From the NCBI GenBank assembly GCA_963976395.1, contig CAXBLG010000022.1:1-36808 (forward strand): a stretch of 36,808 nucleotides of DNA, written 5' to 3'. Below are positions 1-8,024 of the stretch, one piece after another (within the stretch, counting starts at the first letter, position 1; each line of letters starts with the position of its first letter). The stretch is from UBA11612 sp963976395 (GTDB lineage: Bacteria; Pseudomonadota; Alphaproteobacteria; Rhodospirillales; Rhodospirillaceae). Under the pieces are notes generated by a model. That model did no database searches, had not been told where the DNA came from, and saw only the letters and a program-made list of their open reading frames with translations. The position numbers and the translations under genes were made by a program.

Positions 1-1214
1 GCTGCTCGCCGCTTCTCTGCCTCTTCCAGGGCAACGCCAGCGTTGCCAAAGAAAGTACGTACATTGCGGACCGCCTGACGAATGCGATGCTTATTCTCGA
101 CCAGAGCAATACGCACGAAGCCTTCGCCGTTTTCTCCGAACCCCGTACCGGGCGATACCGCCACCTTTGCTTCGGTTAGCAGCAACTTGGAAAACTCTAG
201 GGCACCTAGATGCTTGAAAGGCTCCGGAATGGGCGCCCACGCAAACATCGAGGCCTGCGGACTGGGAACAATCCAGCCTGCTTGCTCCAGTCCTTCAATA
301 AGAACATCGCGTCGATCACGATAAATGCGGCGCGTATCGGCCACACAAGTCTGCGGACCATTCAAGGCGCTCGCGGCGGCCACTTGAACCGGCGTAAAGG
401 CGCCATAGTCCAAATAGGACTTAATCCGAACGAGGGCGTTCATCAGAACCCTGTTCCCGGCGGCAAAACCAACGCGCCAACCCGGCATGCTGTAAGTTTT
501 GCTCATGGAGGTAAACTCAACAGCAACGTCCATGGCGCCCGGCACCTGAAGAATCGAGGGCGGCGGCTCAATGTCGAAATAGATTTCGGAGTAGGCCAAG
601 TCGGAAAGAATGTAAATCCCGTGAAAGCGACAGAAATCCACAACTTGTCCATAGAAATCGAGGCTCGCCACCATTGCGGTGGGATTGGATGGATAGTTAA
701 GGATCAGAGCGACCGGTTTCGGCGTTGAATTCCGAACGGCAAGTTCCAGCGCCTCTAAAAATCCATCGTCGGGTTCACACGGCAGTGAGCGCACTGTTCC
801 ATCGGCAATGATGAAACCGAAAGGATGAATCGGATACGCCGGATTGGGTGAAAGAATGAGATCACCAGGACTCGTGATGGCCGAGGCGAGGTTGGCCAAG
901 CCCTCTTTGGAGCCCAGGGTAACGCAGACCTCTTTGTCCATATCAAGAGTGACGCCAAAGCGCCTCTGATAGTACCCAACGAATGCTTTACGCAATCCGC
1001 GAATACCCTGAGATGCGGAGTAACGATGTGCCTTCGGATCCTGAGCGGCTTCACACAATTTATCGACGATGTGCTGCGGAGTGGGTAAATCAGGATTGCC
1101 CATACCAAGATCGATAATGTCTTCTCCGGCTGCGCGTGCACGCGCCTTCATCGCATTGACTTCGGCAAAGACGTAGGGTGGCAAGCGTTTTATACGATGA
1201 AACTCGGTATGCAT
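1..1214 (-). CDS. alaC: AlaC-type class I aminotransferase, 3' end cut by window edge
   Basis: PLP-dependent fold-type I aminotransferase, close in pattern to E. coli AlaC (glutamate-pyruvate transaminase); databases often label such proteins LL-diaminopimelate aminotransferase. The frame is open from an ATG at 1214 to base 1, giving 404 codons, so only a few C-terminal residues should be missing (AlaC is about 412). Visible features are the N-terminal RIKRLPPYVF segment, the MGNPDLPTP substrate loop, GSKEGLAN, the NYPSNPTA motif and the PLP-lysine motif SMSKTYSMPGWRVGF with Lys239. The aspartate pairing with the PLP ring nitrogen lies in LSDLAYSEI. It probably makes alanine or a related amino acid from its keto acid; exact substrate preference cannot be read from sequence. 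The next gene upstream on this strand is the lipoprotein gene, about 170 bp away. Confidence 0.88.
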   Translation of the reverse strand, partial: MHTEFHRIKRLPPYVFAEVNAMKARARAAGEDIIDLGMGNPDLPTPQHIVDKLCEAAQDPKAHRYSASQGIRGLRKAFVGYYQRRFGVTLDMDKEVCVTLGSKEGLANLASAITSPGDLILSPNPAYPIHPFGFIIADGTVRSLPCEPDDGFLEALELAVRNSTPKPVALILNYPSNPTAMVASLDFYGQVVDFCRFHGIYILSDLAYSEIYFDIEPPPSILQVPGAMDVAVEFTSMSKTYSMPGWRVGFAAGNRVLMNALVRIKSYLDYGAFTPVQVAAASALNGPQTCVADTRRIYRDRRDVLIEGLEQAGWIVPSPQASMFAWAPIPEPFKHLGALEFSKLLLTEAKVAVSPGTGFGENGEGFVRIALVENKHRIRQAVRNVRTFFGNAGVALEEAEKRRA

Positions 1215-1387
1215 TGGTTCGGCCTTATGTCACGGAGCGGATCAGACATCGGTCTGCCCTTATCCCCCGCCCTTTTTATGCGGCAGACTGAGAAATTCTA
1301 CAATGGCGTGATTAACGGATTACTATGTCCGATCTATGGACGCCTGCGGGCTATTTCGTGACCCGCCCGACTCTTTTGCCAGTCTGT

Positions 1388-2410
1388 TTAGTAGTCCAAA
1401 AACACCTCGACGGGACCGTTCACGGCATCCGCTCCGACGTAAAGGCGATCAGCGGGCACACCCATGGTCCTCAGCACCTCGGCAACACGCACCGCAAGTG
1501 CCGCAGCCTCAGAGGGCTGATTGCCGCCGTGACCGATCACCCGGATCACGCCTTGCACACCACTGCGAAGGGTGGCCGCTTCCTGCAAAGCACTGCGGTC
1601 TTCCGGCGTTAATCCTCGCGCCACTGACGTCAAAGACGCGACTTGGCTTGAAACGGCAAAAGCGCCCGGATCAAAGGTCGACAAAGGCCTAAAACTTTCG
1701 ATCGCCGCAGTTTGAGGCGAGACATTTTCATTGCCTGCTATGGAACTTGTCGGAATGTTCGTCGGTGTTTGCCTCGGCCCAGCTGCAGGACGTGCGGGAG
1801 GGGGCGGGCTCACAGCGACATTATTGGCCTCTGGGGATGCCGCCGCCCCTCCTGCCTCAGCAGGTCGCGGCGGTGGAACGTCGGAGAGCCGTGTCACAGG
1901 GTCCAGAGCAGCTGCATCGGGGACTGGTGCAGCCACACCTTCACTTTCAGATCTGCCCGCACCGGGCTCAAGCGGCCTCACGGCCACGGGCATGGTGCGC
2001 GCGCCTTGGCTCGTATGACGCGCATTTGCTCGGTCGGCGATAAGTCCGGCAAGAGCCTCGTCTCGCTCTGCCACAGGAGACGGGGTCGGGGCTGTTGAGG
2101 GCACTGAGTTTAAATCCGGAGCGCCTTGGCCCGTGGCCTCCGCTGCAGAGAAGCGAGGCCGTGTCTCGGCGTCTCCCCCAAACACGAACCCAGATTCAGA
2201 ATTTTCGGTCCCCGGCTCCGAAGAATCCGCAGTTCCAGAAGACTCCTCTTGAGCAGAATCGCCGCCGAAAAGCCCGTCCATCGTATTGCTGAAACTGGAA
2301 CAGCCACCCAGCGGTAACGCGATGACCGCTATCACCAACGCAAATCTGGAGGCCGATACGATCATCGGTCTATGTAGCACCAGAGTCTTGCTGTCTGCCT
2401 GAAGAGTCAC
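1388..2410 (-). CDS. Putative lipoprotein with Pro/Ala-rich linker and OmpA-like C-terminus
   Basis: Not a named family that I recognise. The N-terminus has a hydrophobic segment ending in LPLGGC, a good lipobox, so a lipid-anchored envelope protein is likely. About 200 residues rich in Pro, Ala, Ser and Glu follow, probably disordered. The last 80 residues (from RGLTPEDRSALQEAA) resemble an OmpA-C fold: an IRVIGHGG strand, a helix AAALAVRVAEVL and a GVPADRLYV turn. The canonical TD after GH and the N-x-x-LS motif are absent, so peptidoglycan binding in the usual way is doubtful. The start chosen is GTG at 2410 because AGGTG lies six bases upstream; an ATG at 2365 giving a shorter signal peptide, or a GTG at 2419, are alternatives. 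It is divergent from phaC. Confidence 0.7.
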   Translation of the reverse strand: MTLQADSKTLVLHRPMIVSASRFALVIAVIALPLGGCSSFSNTMDGLFGGDSAQEESSGTADSSEPGTENSESGFVFGGDAETRPRFSAAEATGQGAPDLNSVPSTAPTPSPVAERDEALAGLIADRANARHTSQGARTMPVAVRPLEPGAGRSESEGVAAPVPDAAALDPVTRLSDVPPPRPAEAGGAAASPEANNVAVSPPPPARPAAGPRQTPTNIPTSSIAGNENVSPQTAAIESFRPLSTFDPGAFAVSSQVASLTSVARGLTPEDRSALQEAATLRSGVQGVIRVIGHGGNQPSEAAALAVRVAEVLRTMGVPADRLYVGADAVNGPVEVFLDY

Positions 2411-2423
2411 GGAACTCACCTCG

Positions 2424-2452
2424 TTTACTCACGTTTTACAACGCGTTATAAT
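2424..2452 (+). promoter_or_regulatory. Candidate sigma-70 promoter for phaC
   Basis: A perfect TATAAT at 2447-2452 lies 17 bp after TTTACT (2424-2429; four of six matches to TTGACA). It points toward phaC and would leave a leader of about 220 bases. It overlaps the 5' end of the divergent lipoprotein gene's upstream region and contains the palindrome AACGCGTT. Motif match only. Confidence 0.4.
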
Positions 2453-2679
2453 GAAATACTAAGATTACACTTACGGTCTAAATTGCCGATCTCCAAGAAA
2501 AATCGAGCCAGAGCCTATGTGAAGCCTGCATTCGGTGGCACTGTTGCCCCGTTGCGCCACATCCATACCCTGAGTATGAACCTAACAAAATAGAAACATG
2601 AACCGCTGGTAGCTTCATCGGGAACGTCCGGTCAACCCGCACGGTGCTTCCATCTCAGCACAAACAAGAAAAGAACAAC

Positions 2680-4491
2680 ATGGGCCAGCATAAATCCACA
2701 CCAGAAGATACAACCACTCAAGAAGATTGGGCCCAAATCTCGAGCCGAATTGCCGAGCGGTCCCAGCGTCTGATTACCGACTTCGTTAACCGAAATGCCG
2801 ACGATCCGTCCAAAGCCATCAATATGGGAATGGCCGACGCCATGAATATCGGCAGCGCCTTTATGGAACTCACGGCAAAAATGATGTCGGACCCTCACAA
2901 AATGATGGACGCCCAGATGAGCCTCTGGAGCGGGTACATGGATTTGTGGCGGAACACGACGCTCAAAATGATGGGACAAAATGCCGAGACCGGTATTGAG
3001 CCGAGTAAGGACGACCGCCGCTTCAAGGATGAAGCCTGGAAGGAAAACCAGATTTTCGACTTCATCAAGCAGTCCTACCTGCTGACGTCTCGGTGGATGG
3101 AGAACACTGTCGCCGGTGTGGACGGCATGGACGCTCAGACGCAACGCAAGGTGACTTTCTATACAAAGCAGTTCGTAGATGCGATTGCCCCCACCAACTT
3201 TGCCCACACGAACCCGGAAGTCTTGCGCGCCACCGTTGAGAGCAAAGGCGAGAACCTTGTCAAAGGACTGGAGCACCTCTTACAGGATCTTGAAAAGGGA
3301 AAAGGCCGCCTTCGGGTCACTATGACCGATGAGTCCGCCTTTTCTGTTGGCGAGAACGTCGCAGCCACTCCGGGCAAGGTCGTGTTCCAAAACAAGATGT
3401 TTCAGCTGATCCAGTACAGCCCCACCACGGACAAGGTAAAGGAAACACCGATCCTGATTATCCCGCCGTGGATCAATAAGTTCTATATCCTGGACCTACG
3501 TGAGAAAAACTCTCTGGTGAAATGGCTGACAGACCAGGGCTACACCACCTTCATCGTCTCGTGGGTCAATCCCGACGAGTCTATGGCAGACATCAATTTC
3601 GAGGACTATATGCTCGATGGCGCGGTCGCCGCCAAAAACGCCGTACTGGATGCGACGGGCGCCAAAAAGACTCATGTCGTCGGGTACTGCATAGGCGGCA
3701 CGCTCCTCGCCGCCACCCTCGCCTATCTGAAAGCCAAGAAAGACGACAGCGTAGCCTCGGCCACTTATTTCGTCGCCATGACCGACTTCACAGAGGTGGG
3801 TGATTTAAGGGTCTTCATAGACGACGAGCAGTTGGAAAGCCTTGATCAACGTATGGCGGATGCCGGCGGGTACCTGGATGCCGCTGATATGGCCACATCC
3901 TTCAACATGCTGCGCGCCAACGACCTTATTTGGTCGTTTGTTGTGAACAACTATTTACTCGGCAAGGAACCGTTTCCCTTCGACCTGCTGTATTGGAATT
4001 CGGACTCAACGCGTATGCCGAGAGCCATGCACACTTTTTACCTGCGCAATATGTACGTGGAAAACAACCTCGCCAAGCCGGGCGGGTTGACGCTGGGTGG
4101 GGTATCCATTGATCTGAGCAGTATCACCGTGCCGACCTATATGATCAGCTGTAAAGAGGACCACATCGCACCTTGGGTTTCGACCTTTGAAGGCACCAAG
4201 CTGTTTAAGGGACCGGTGAGATTCGTCCTATCGGCATCAGGCCATATCGCCGGTATCGTCAACCCACCGGCTGCCAACAAGTACTGCTACTGGACCAATG
4301 AAAAAGGTGCGAAGACGACCGACGCTTGGCTCAAGGGCGCGACCGAGCACCCCGGCTCGTGGTGGACCGATTGGGACTCATGGCTGGAACCGATGTCCGG
4401 AAAGGCCGTGTCCGCCCGTAAACCGGGCGACGGTAAATTAAAAGCGATTGAGAATGCCCCGGGGAGCTACGTGAAAGCGCGGGCGGTCTAA
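2680..4491 (+). CDS. phaC: Class I poly(3-hydroxyalkanoate) synthase PhaC
   Basis: Polymerises (R)-3-hydroxyacyl-CoA into storage polyester at the granule surface. The alpha/beta hydrolase core carries the lipase-like box GYCIGG, whose Cys is the acyl-transferring nucleophile (codon 3688-3690), with the triad completed by Asp in SCKEDHIAPW (4159) and His in SASGHIAGIV (4243). The length of about 603 residues and the N-terminal helical domain with WGGY-like NQIFDFIKQSYLLTSRW are typical of class I synthases, which act without a PhaE/PhaR partner. The start ATG 2680 is chosen because the frame upstream to 2644 opens with a non-ATG codon and family members begin near here; the RBS is weak. No phaA, phaB or phasin gene is adjacent. 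It converges on panB with ten bases between the stops. Confidence 0.95.
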   Translation: MGQHKSTPEDTTTQEDWAQISSRIAERSQRLITDFVNRNADDPSKAINMGMADAMNIGSAFMELTAKMMSDPHKMMDAQMSLWSGYMDLWRNTTLKMMGQNAETGIEPSKDDRRFKDEAWKENQIFDFIKQSYLLTSRWMENTVAGVDGMDAQTQRKVTFYTKQFVDAIAPTNFAHTNPEVLRATVESKGENLVKGLEHLLQDLEKGKGRLRVTMTDESAFSVGENVAATPGKVVFQNKMFQLIQYSPTTDKVKETPILIIPPWINKFYILDLREKNSLVKWLTDQGYTTFIVSWVNPDESMADINFEDYMLDGAVAAKNAVLDATGAKKTHVVGYCIGGTLLAATLAYLKAKKDDSVASATYFVAMTDFTEVGDLRVFIDDEQLESLDQRMADAGGYLDAADMATSFNMLRANDLIWSFVVNNYLLGKEPFPFDLLYWNSDSTRMPRAMHTFYLRNMYVENNLAKPGGLTLGGVSIDLSSITVPTYMISCKEDHIAPWVSTFEGTKLFKGPVRFVLSASGHIAGIVNPPAANKYCYWTNEKGAKTTDAWLKGATEHPGSWWTDWDSWLEPMSGKAVSARKPGDGKLKAIENAPGSYVKARAV

Positions 4492-4501
4492 ACCAAAAGC
4501 C

Positions 4502-5323
4502 TTACCCCACTTTCAGGGTATAAATCTCTGCCGGTCCTGGAAACTGTCCCGAACGTACGTCATTGGCATACTCGCCAACGGCGGCAGAAATGGTCGTGCG
4601 CAGATCGGCATAGCGCCGGACGAACTTCGGCGTCCATTCGAACAGGCCGATCATATCGTCGGTGACAAGAATTTGGCCATCGCACTTGGGCGATGCGCCG
4701 ATGCCAATGGTCGGCACCGGAATTTCCTTGGTGATCTGGTCGGCCAAGTCGCTGGCCACGCCTTCAACAACAATCGCGAACGCCCCGGCCTCGGCCACCG
4801 CGTGCGCTTCGGCCAGCACCCGTGTCCGCTCGTCGGCCGTACGTCCTTTAGTCTTAAAGCCGCCGTCTATATTGATCGCCTGGGGCCGCAGTCCTACGTG
4901 CCCAACGACAGGTATCCCGCGACCGGATAGAAAAGCCACTGTCTCGGCAATGCCCTCGCACGCTTCGACCTTTACCGCTTGGCAGCCGGTCTCGGCCATA
5001 ATACGGGCCGCCGACTCAAACGCCTGCTGAGGACTGCTCTCGTAACTGCCGAAGGGCATGTCCACGACCACAAGCGCGTGCGACGAGCCGCGCATAACCG
5101 CTTGGCCATGCATGATCATCATGTCGAGTGTCACACCGACCGTGCTGGGCAGGCCGTGGAACACCATACCCACCGTATCGCCCACCAGGATCAAGTCCAC
5201 ATGAGGGTCAAGAATGTCGGCCATGGGCGCCGTGTACGCCGTCAAGCAGACAATCTTTTCATGACCCTTACGCGCACGGATATCGGGTACGGAAATACGG
5301 GAGGACTTCAGATGTTTGGACAT
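4502..5323 (-). CDS. panB: 3-methyl-2-oxobutanoate hydroxymethyltransferase
   Basis: Transfers a hydroxymethyl group from 5,10-methylene-THF to alpha-ketoisovalerate, making ketopantoate, the first committed step of pantothenate synthesis. The PanB TIM barrel is recognisable from VCLTAYTAPMADILD, the metal-binding LILVGDTVGMV (Asp49), HGLPSTVGVTLDMM, GHVGLRPQ and TIGIGASPKCDGQILVTDDMIGLF. The start at 5323 is preferred over upstream in-frame codons because GGAGAG lies about nine bases upstream, giving 273 residues against 264 in E. coli. panC is not next to it. A DnaA-box 9-mer and AT-rich DNA lie upstream. Confidence 0.95.
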   Translation of the reverse strand: MSKHLKSSRISVPDIRARKGHEKIVCLTAYTAPMADILDPHVDLILVGDTVGMVFHGLPSTVGVTLDMMIMHGQAVMRGSSHALVVVDMPFGSYESSPQQAFESAARIMAETGCQAVKVEACEGIAETVAFLSGRGIPVVGHVGLRPQAINIDGGFKTKGRTADERTRVLAEAHAVAEAGAFAIVVEGVASDLADQITKEIPVPTIGIGASPKCDGQILVTDDMIGLFEWTPKFVRRYADLRTTISAAVGEYANDVRSGQFPGPAEIYTLKVG

Positions 5324-5442
5324 CGCTCTCTCTCCATCTGCGACCATACATGCAGAACGGCGCTGAAGTACTACGGCAGCGGTCAAATTACCAGCAGAAG
5401 CGGTGAAAGCTGGTCTTGAAGAATTACAAGTCTAGGGAAATC

Positions 5443-5451
5443 TTATCCACA
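5443..5451 (+). promoter_or_regulatory. DnaA-box 9-mer in intergenic DNA
   Basis: TTATCCACA, a perfect match to the DnaA box, sits at the edge of a strongly AT-rich stretch (about 5450-5520) between phnE and panB. The same AT-rich stretch has the inverted repeat TATTGG/CCAATA (5463-5468 and 5477-5482) and a minus-strand TATAAT at 5512-5517 that could be a -10 element for panB. A single box is not an origin; it may be chance or a DnaA-titrating or regulatory site. Confidence 0.4.
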
Positions 5452-5541
5452 AAAATCGCCATTATTGGTATTATTTCCAATAGTTTTTGCACATATTTAT
5501 AATTAAATTACATTATAACTGCGACTTTTGCGACTGAACGC

Positions 5542-6357
5542 TTATGTAACGGCATTGCGAATACGAGCCGAGATTGCTTCCGCAGCAATCACGGCCACAA
5601 ATATAAGTAACAGGATCACCGATACCCGGCTCCATTCCAGGGCATTGATGGAAGCATTGAGTTCAAGACCGATCCCCCCCGCTCCAACAAGGCCGAGAAT
5701 GGTCGCTTCACGGATGTTGATATCCCAGCGAAAGACGGAAATGCCCGCAAATGCCGGTAACACTTGGGGCCAGAGCCCATAGCTAACCACTTGAAGCCTT
5801 GATGCTCCGGTAGAGGCAATCGCTTCAGCCGACTTGGGATTACTTTCCTCCAGAGCTTCATACAGAAGCTTCGCTACAAATCCGACCGAGCGGAAAGCAA
5901 TAGCGATGATTCCGGCTAAAACACCCGGCCCAACAATCGCCACCAACACCAACGCCCAGATGATCGAATTGATGGAGCGCGAGGCCACAATCGTGAACAA
6001 AGCGATCATCCGAACAATGCCATGAGGTGATGTGTTGCGCGCCGCCAAAAATGCCAGCGGTAGCGCGATCACAACGGCGATGGCTGTCCCCAGCGTCGCT
6101 ATAGTCAGAGTGTCCCAAATGGGACGCAGTAATTGAGCCCCGTAGGACCACTCGGGCGGGACCATCCGCGCGAACATATCCGCACCCTGCGCAGGCGCAT
6201 CCACCACGAAGAACCACTCGGTTTGAGCCGCAATCTTCTGGACACACACAATCACCACGGCAAGGCCAATCAGCCAACCCATCCAGACGAGCGCACTAGT
6301 GAAACCAGTGCGTCTGCGCCATATGAGCCGTTCTGACGTCCGTGAAACCACCATCAC
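5542..6357 (-). CDS. phnE: Phosphonate/phosphite-type ABC transporter permease (second PhnE)
   Basis: Inner-membrane permease of the PhnE family, partner of the adjacent PhnE and of PhnC. Several hydrophobic spans are visible, and the EAA-type cytoplasmic loop that contacts the ATPase is present as EALEESNPKSAEAIASTGASRLQVVSYGLWPQVLP, followed by DINIREATILGLVGAGGIG. Its start is a GTG at 6357 overlapping the preceding stop by four bases, or the ATG at 6354 immediately after; either way translation is coupled to the upstream phnE. At 271 residues it matches PhnE length. Phosphonate, phosphite or a related anion is the likely cargo of the system; specificity is set by the binding protein. Confidence 0.9.
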   Translation of the reverse strand: MMVVSRTSERLIWRRRTGFTSALVWMGWLIGLAVVIVCVQKIAAQTEWFFVVDAPAQGADMFARMVPPEWSYGAQLLRPIWDTLTIATLGTAIAVVIALPLAFLAARNTSPHGIVRMIALFTIVASRSINSIIWALVLVAIVGPGVLAGIIAIAFRSVGFVAKLLYEALEESNPKSAEAIASTGASRLQVVSYGLWPQVLPAFAGISVFRWDINIREATILGLVGAGGIGLELNASINALEWSRVSVILLLIFVAVIAAEAISARIRNAVT

Positions 6358-7163
6358 TTAATCCATTGGCGTACGCGGCCAGAAACAAGCTCGGTCACCA
6401 TAACGATTCCGATAATCACAATAAGAATGGCGGCTGCGCTGTCATACTCGTAACGATCAAAGGCCGTCGTTAGAGTCGCGCCGATACCGCCCGCACCGAC
6501 AATGCCGATGATCGCAGATTCACGAAAATTGATGTCCAACCGATAGATCGCAAGACCGATTGCGCGCGGCAAAACCTGTGGCTGAATACCGTACGCCAAC
6601 CAAGAGAACCACCCTGCCCCGGTTGCACGCACAGCTTCCGCCGAGGCCGGATTAATGGCTTCGATATCTTCGGCAAGAAGTTTGGCGTTAAATCCAACAG
6701 TCGCAAAGGTCAGCGTCAAAAAACCGGCGAAGGTTCCAAAGCCGAAGAGCTTCACAAAGAATATGGCGACAAGTATCTCGGGAAACGTTCGTGTGACCGC
6801 CATGATTGCCCGGCAAACCATGTAAACTGGTTTGGGGGCTAGGTTGCGAGCCCCGCCCAGTGCCAACGGCACAGCAAGAAGCACACCCGCTGCCGTCGCA
6901 GCCACTGTCATCCAAAGGCTTTCAAGAATACCGGAAACAATGGCACTCCCGCGCGATGTAAAATCCGGCGGAAAAAATGCAAGGATAAAGCGCATCGCGC
7001 GCGGCCCACCTTCCGCAACACGGGTCCAATTCACTTCGACTGAAGCCAAAGCGACAACTAGATATACGAAGGTGCCTACAATCAGGAAAAGCCGCAGGCG
7101 AGAACTGCGAATAAACGGAGGCCGTTTCCACTCACGCGAAACCGAGTGCGTGATCTCCGCCAT
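6354..7163 (-). CDS. phnE: Phosphonate/phosphite-type ABC transporter permease (first PhnE)
   Basis: Paralogue of the next gene, so the transporter probably uses a PhnE heterodimer. An N-terminal span (about residues 23-45, LFLIVGTFVYLVVALASV) is followed by further spans and the EAA loop DIEAINPASAEAVRATGAGWFSWLAYGIQPQVLP, then DINFRESAIIGIVGAGGIG. The ATG overlaps the phnC stop by one base (TGATG), and its own stop overlaps the following phnE, so the block is clearly one operon. 269 residues. Confidence 0.9.
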   Translation of the reverse strand: MAEITHSVSREWKRPPFIRSSRLRLFLIVGTFVYLVVALASVEVNWTRVAEGGPRAMRFILAFFPPDFTSRGSAIVSGILESLWMTVAATAAGVLLAVPLALGGARNLAPKPVYMVCRAIMAVTRTFPEILVAIFFVKLFGFGTFAGFLTLTFATVGFNAKLLAEDIEAINPASAEAVRATGAGWFSWLAYGIQPQVLPRAIGLAIYRLDINFRESAIIGIVGAGGIGATLTTAFDRYEYDSAAAILIVIIGIVMVTELVSGRVRQWIK

Positions 7164-7993
7164 CAGCGTTCGCCCGCAATTCGATCTTGGTCCAGAACAC
7201 CAGATTTGCCTTTGAGGTTAGTCGCAGGTCGCGCCTCAGTTGTTGCCGCCCAATCCTCCTCGCCGTAGATACGCGTTAGTACATCCGGAGTTAGCTGGTC
7301 GGGTCCTCCATCAAAAACAACAGCTCCGTCTTTTAAGCCAACGATGCGCGGTACAAACAATTTCGCAAGCGGCACATCATGTATATTGATGACCGCTGTG
7401 AGGTTACGTTCCGTACATAAATCTAAAATCAAACGCATAATCTGCCGGGCGGTTTTAGGGTCGAGACTGGCTGTCGGCTCGTCAACCAAGAGCAAATCTG
7501 GCTCTTGCATGAGCGCGCGCGCTATCCCAACGCGCTGGCGCTGACCGCCTGACAACTGATCCGCCCGCTGATCAACGAACTCACCAAGCCCAACCCGGTC
7601 CAGGAGTGAAAATGCGAGATCGACATCTCGCTGCGGAAATCGCCGGAACCAACTTCGCCAGAATCCGACATAGCCGAGGCGACCCGACAACACATTTTCC
7701 ATGACCGTTAGCCGCTCAACCAGGGCAAACTCTTGGAAAATCATGCCGATGTGCCGTCGCGCCCGACGCAGTCCCGCGGACTTTAGAGCACTTAGCTCCG
7801 AGTCACCGAGTGATATACGGCCACTTGAGGGCTCGACCAAGCGGTTGATGCATCGGATCAGCGTACTCTTGCCCGCACCTGACGGCCCAATGAGAGCAAT
7901 CACCTCTCCTTCACCGACGCGAAGACTGACCCCGTGCAGAGCAGTTTTCGCACCGTAGCACTTACTTAAATTGTCGAGTTGGAGACCAGACAT
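7163..7993 (-). CDS. phnC: Phosphonate/phosphite-type ABC transporter ATP-binding protein
   Basis: ATPase subunit driving import. It has Walker A GPSGAGKS (residues 36-43), a Q-loop in GMIFQEFALV, the ABC signature LSGGQ (147-151), Walker B LLLVDEP (167-173) with the catalytic Glu, the D-loop ASLDP and the switch His in VINIHDVPLA. Pattern and length (276) fit PhnC. A C-terminal tail of about 40 residues beyond the core is poorly conserved in character. It lies 31 bases after phnD and overlaps phnE by one base. Confidence 0.92.
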   Translation of the reverse strand: MSGLQLDNLSKCYGAKTALHGVSLRVGEGEVIALIGPSGAGKSTLIRCINRLVEPSSGRISLGDSELSALKSAGLRRARRHIGMIFQEFALVERLTVMENVLSGRLGYVGFWRSWFRRFPQRDVDLAFSLLDRVGLGEFVDQRADQLSGGQRQRVGIARALMQEPDLLLVDEPTASLDPKTARQIMRLILDLCTERNLTAVINIHDVPLAKLFVPRIVGLKDGAVVFDGGPDQLTPDVLTRIYGEEDWAATTEARPATNLKGKSGVLDQDRIAGER

Positions 7994-8024
7994 ACTGCAC
8001 TCTGACGAGGATAGGGAGTGCCGG

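Noticed and set aside
755..1141. 128-codon minus-strand open frame
   Set aside because: It overlaps the aminotransferase in another frame and shows no protein-like motifs.
2540..2570. TGGCAC...TTGC upstream of phaC resembling a sigma-54 promoter
   Set aside because: The spacing between the two elements is wrong (2 or 10 bases rather than 5).
2632..3276. 214-codon frame antisense to phaC
   Set aside because: Fully inside phaC, which has clear catalytic motifs; an antisense shadow.
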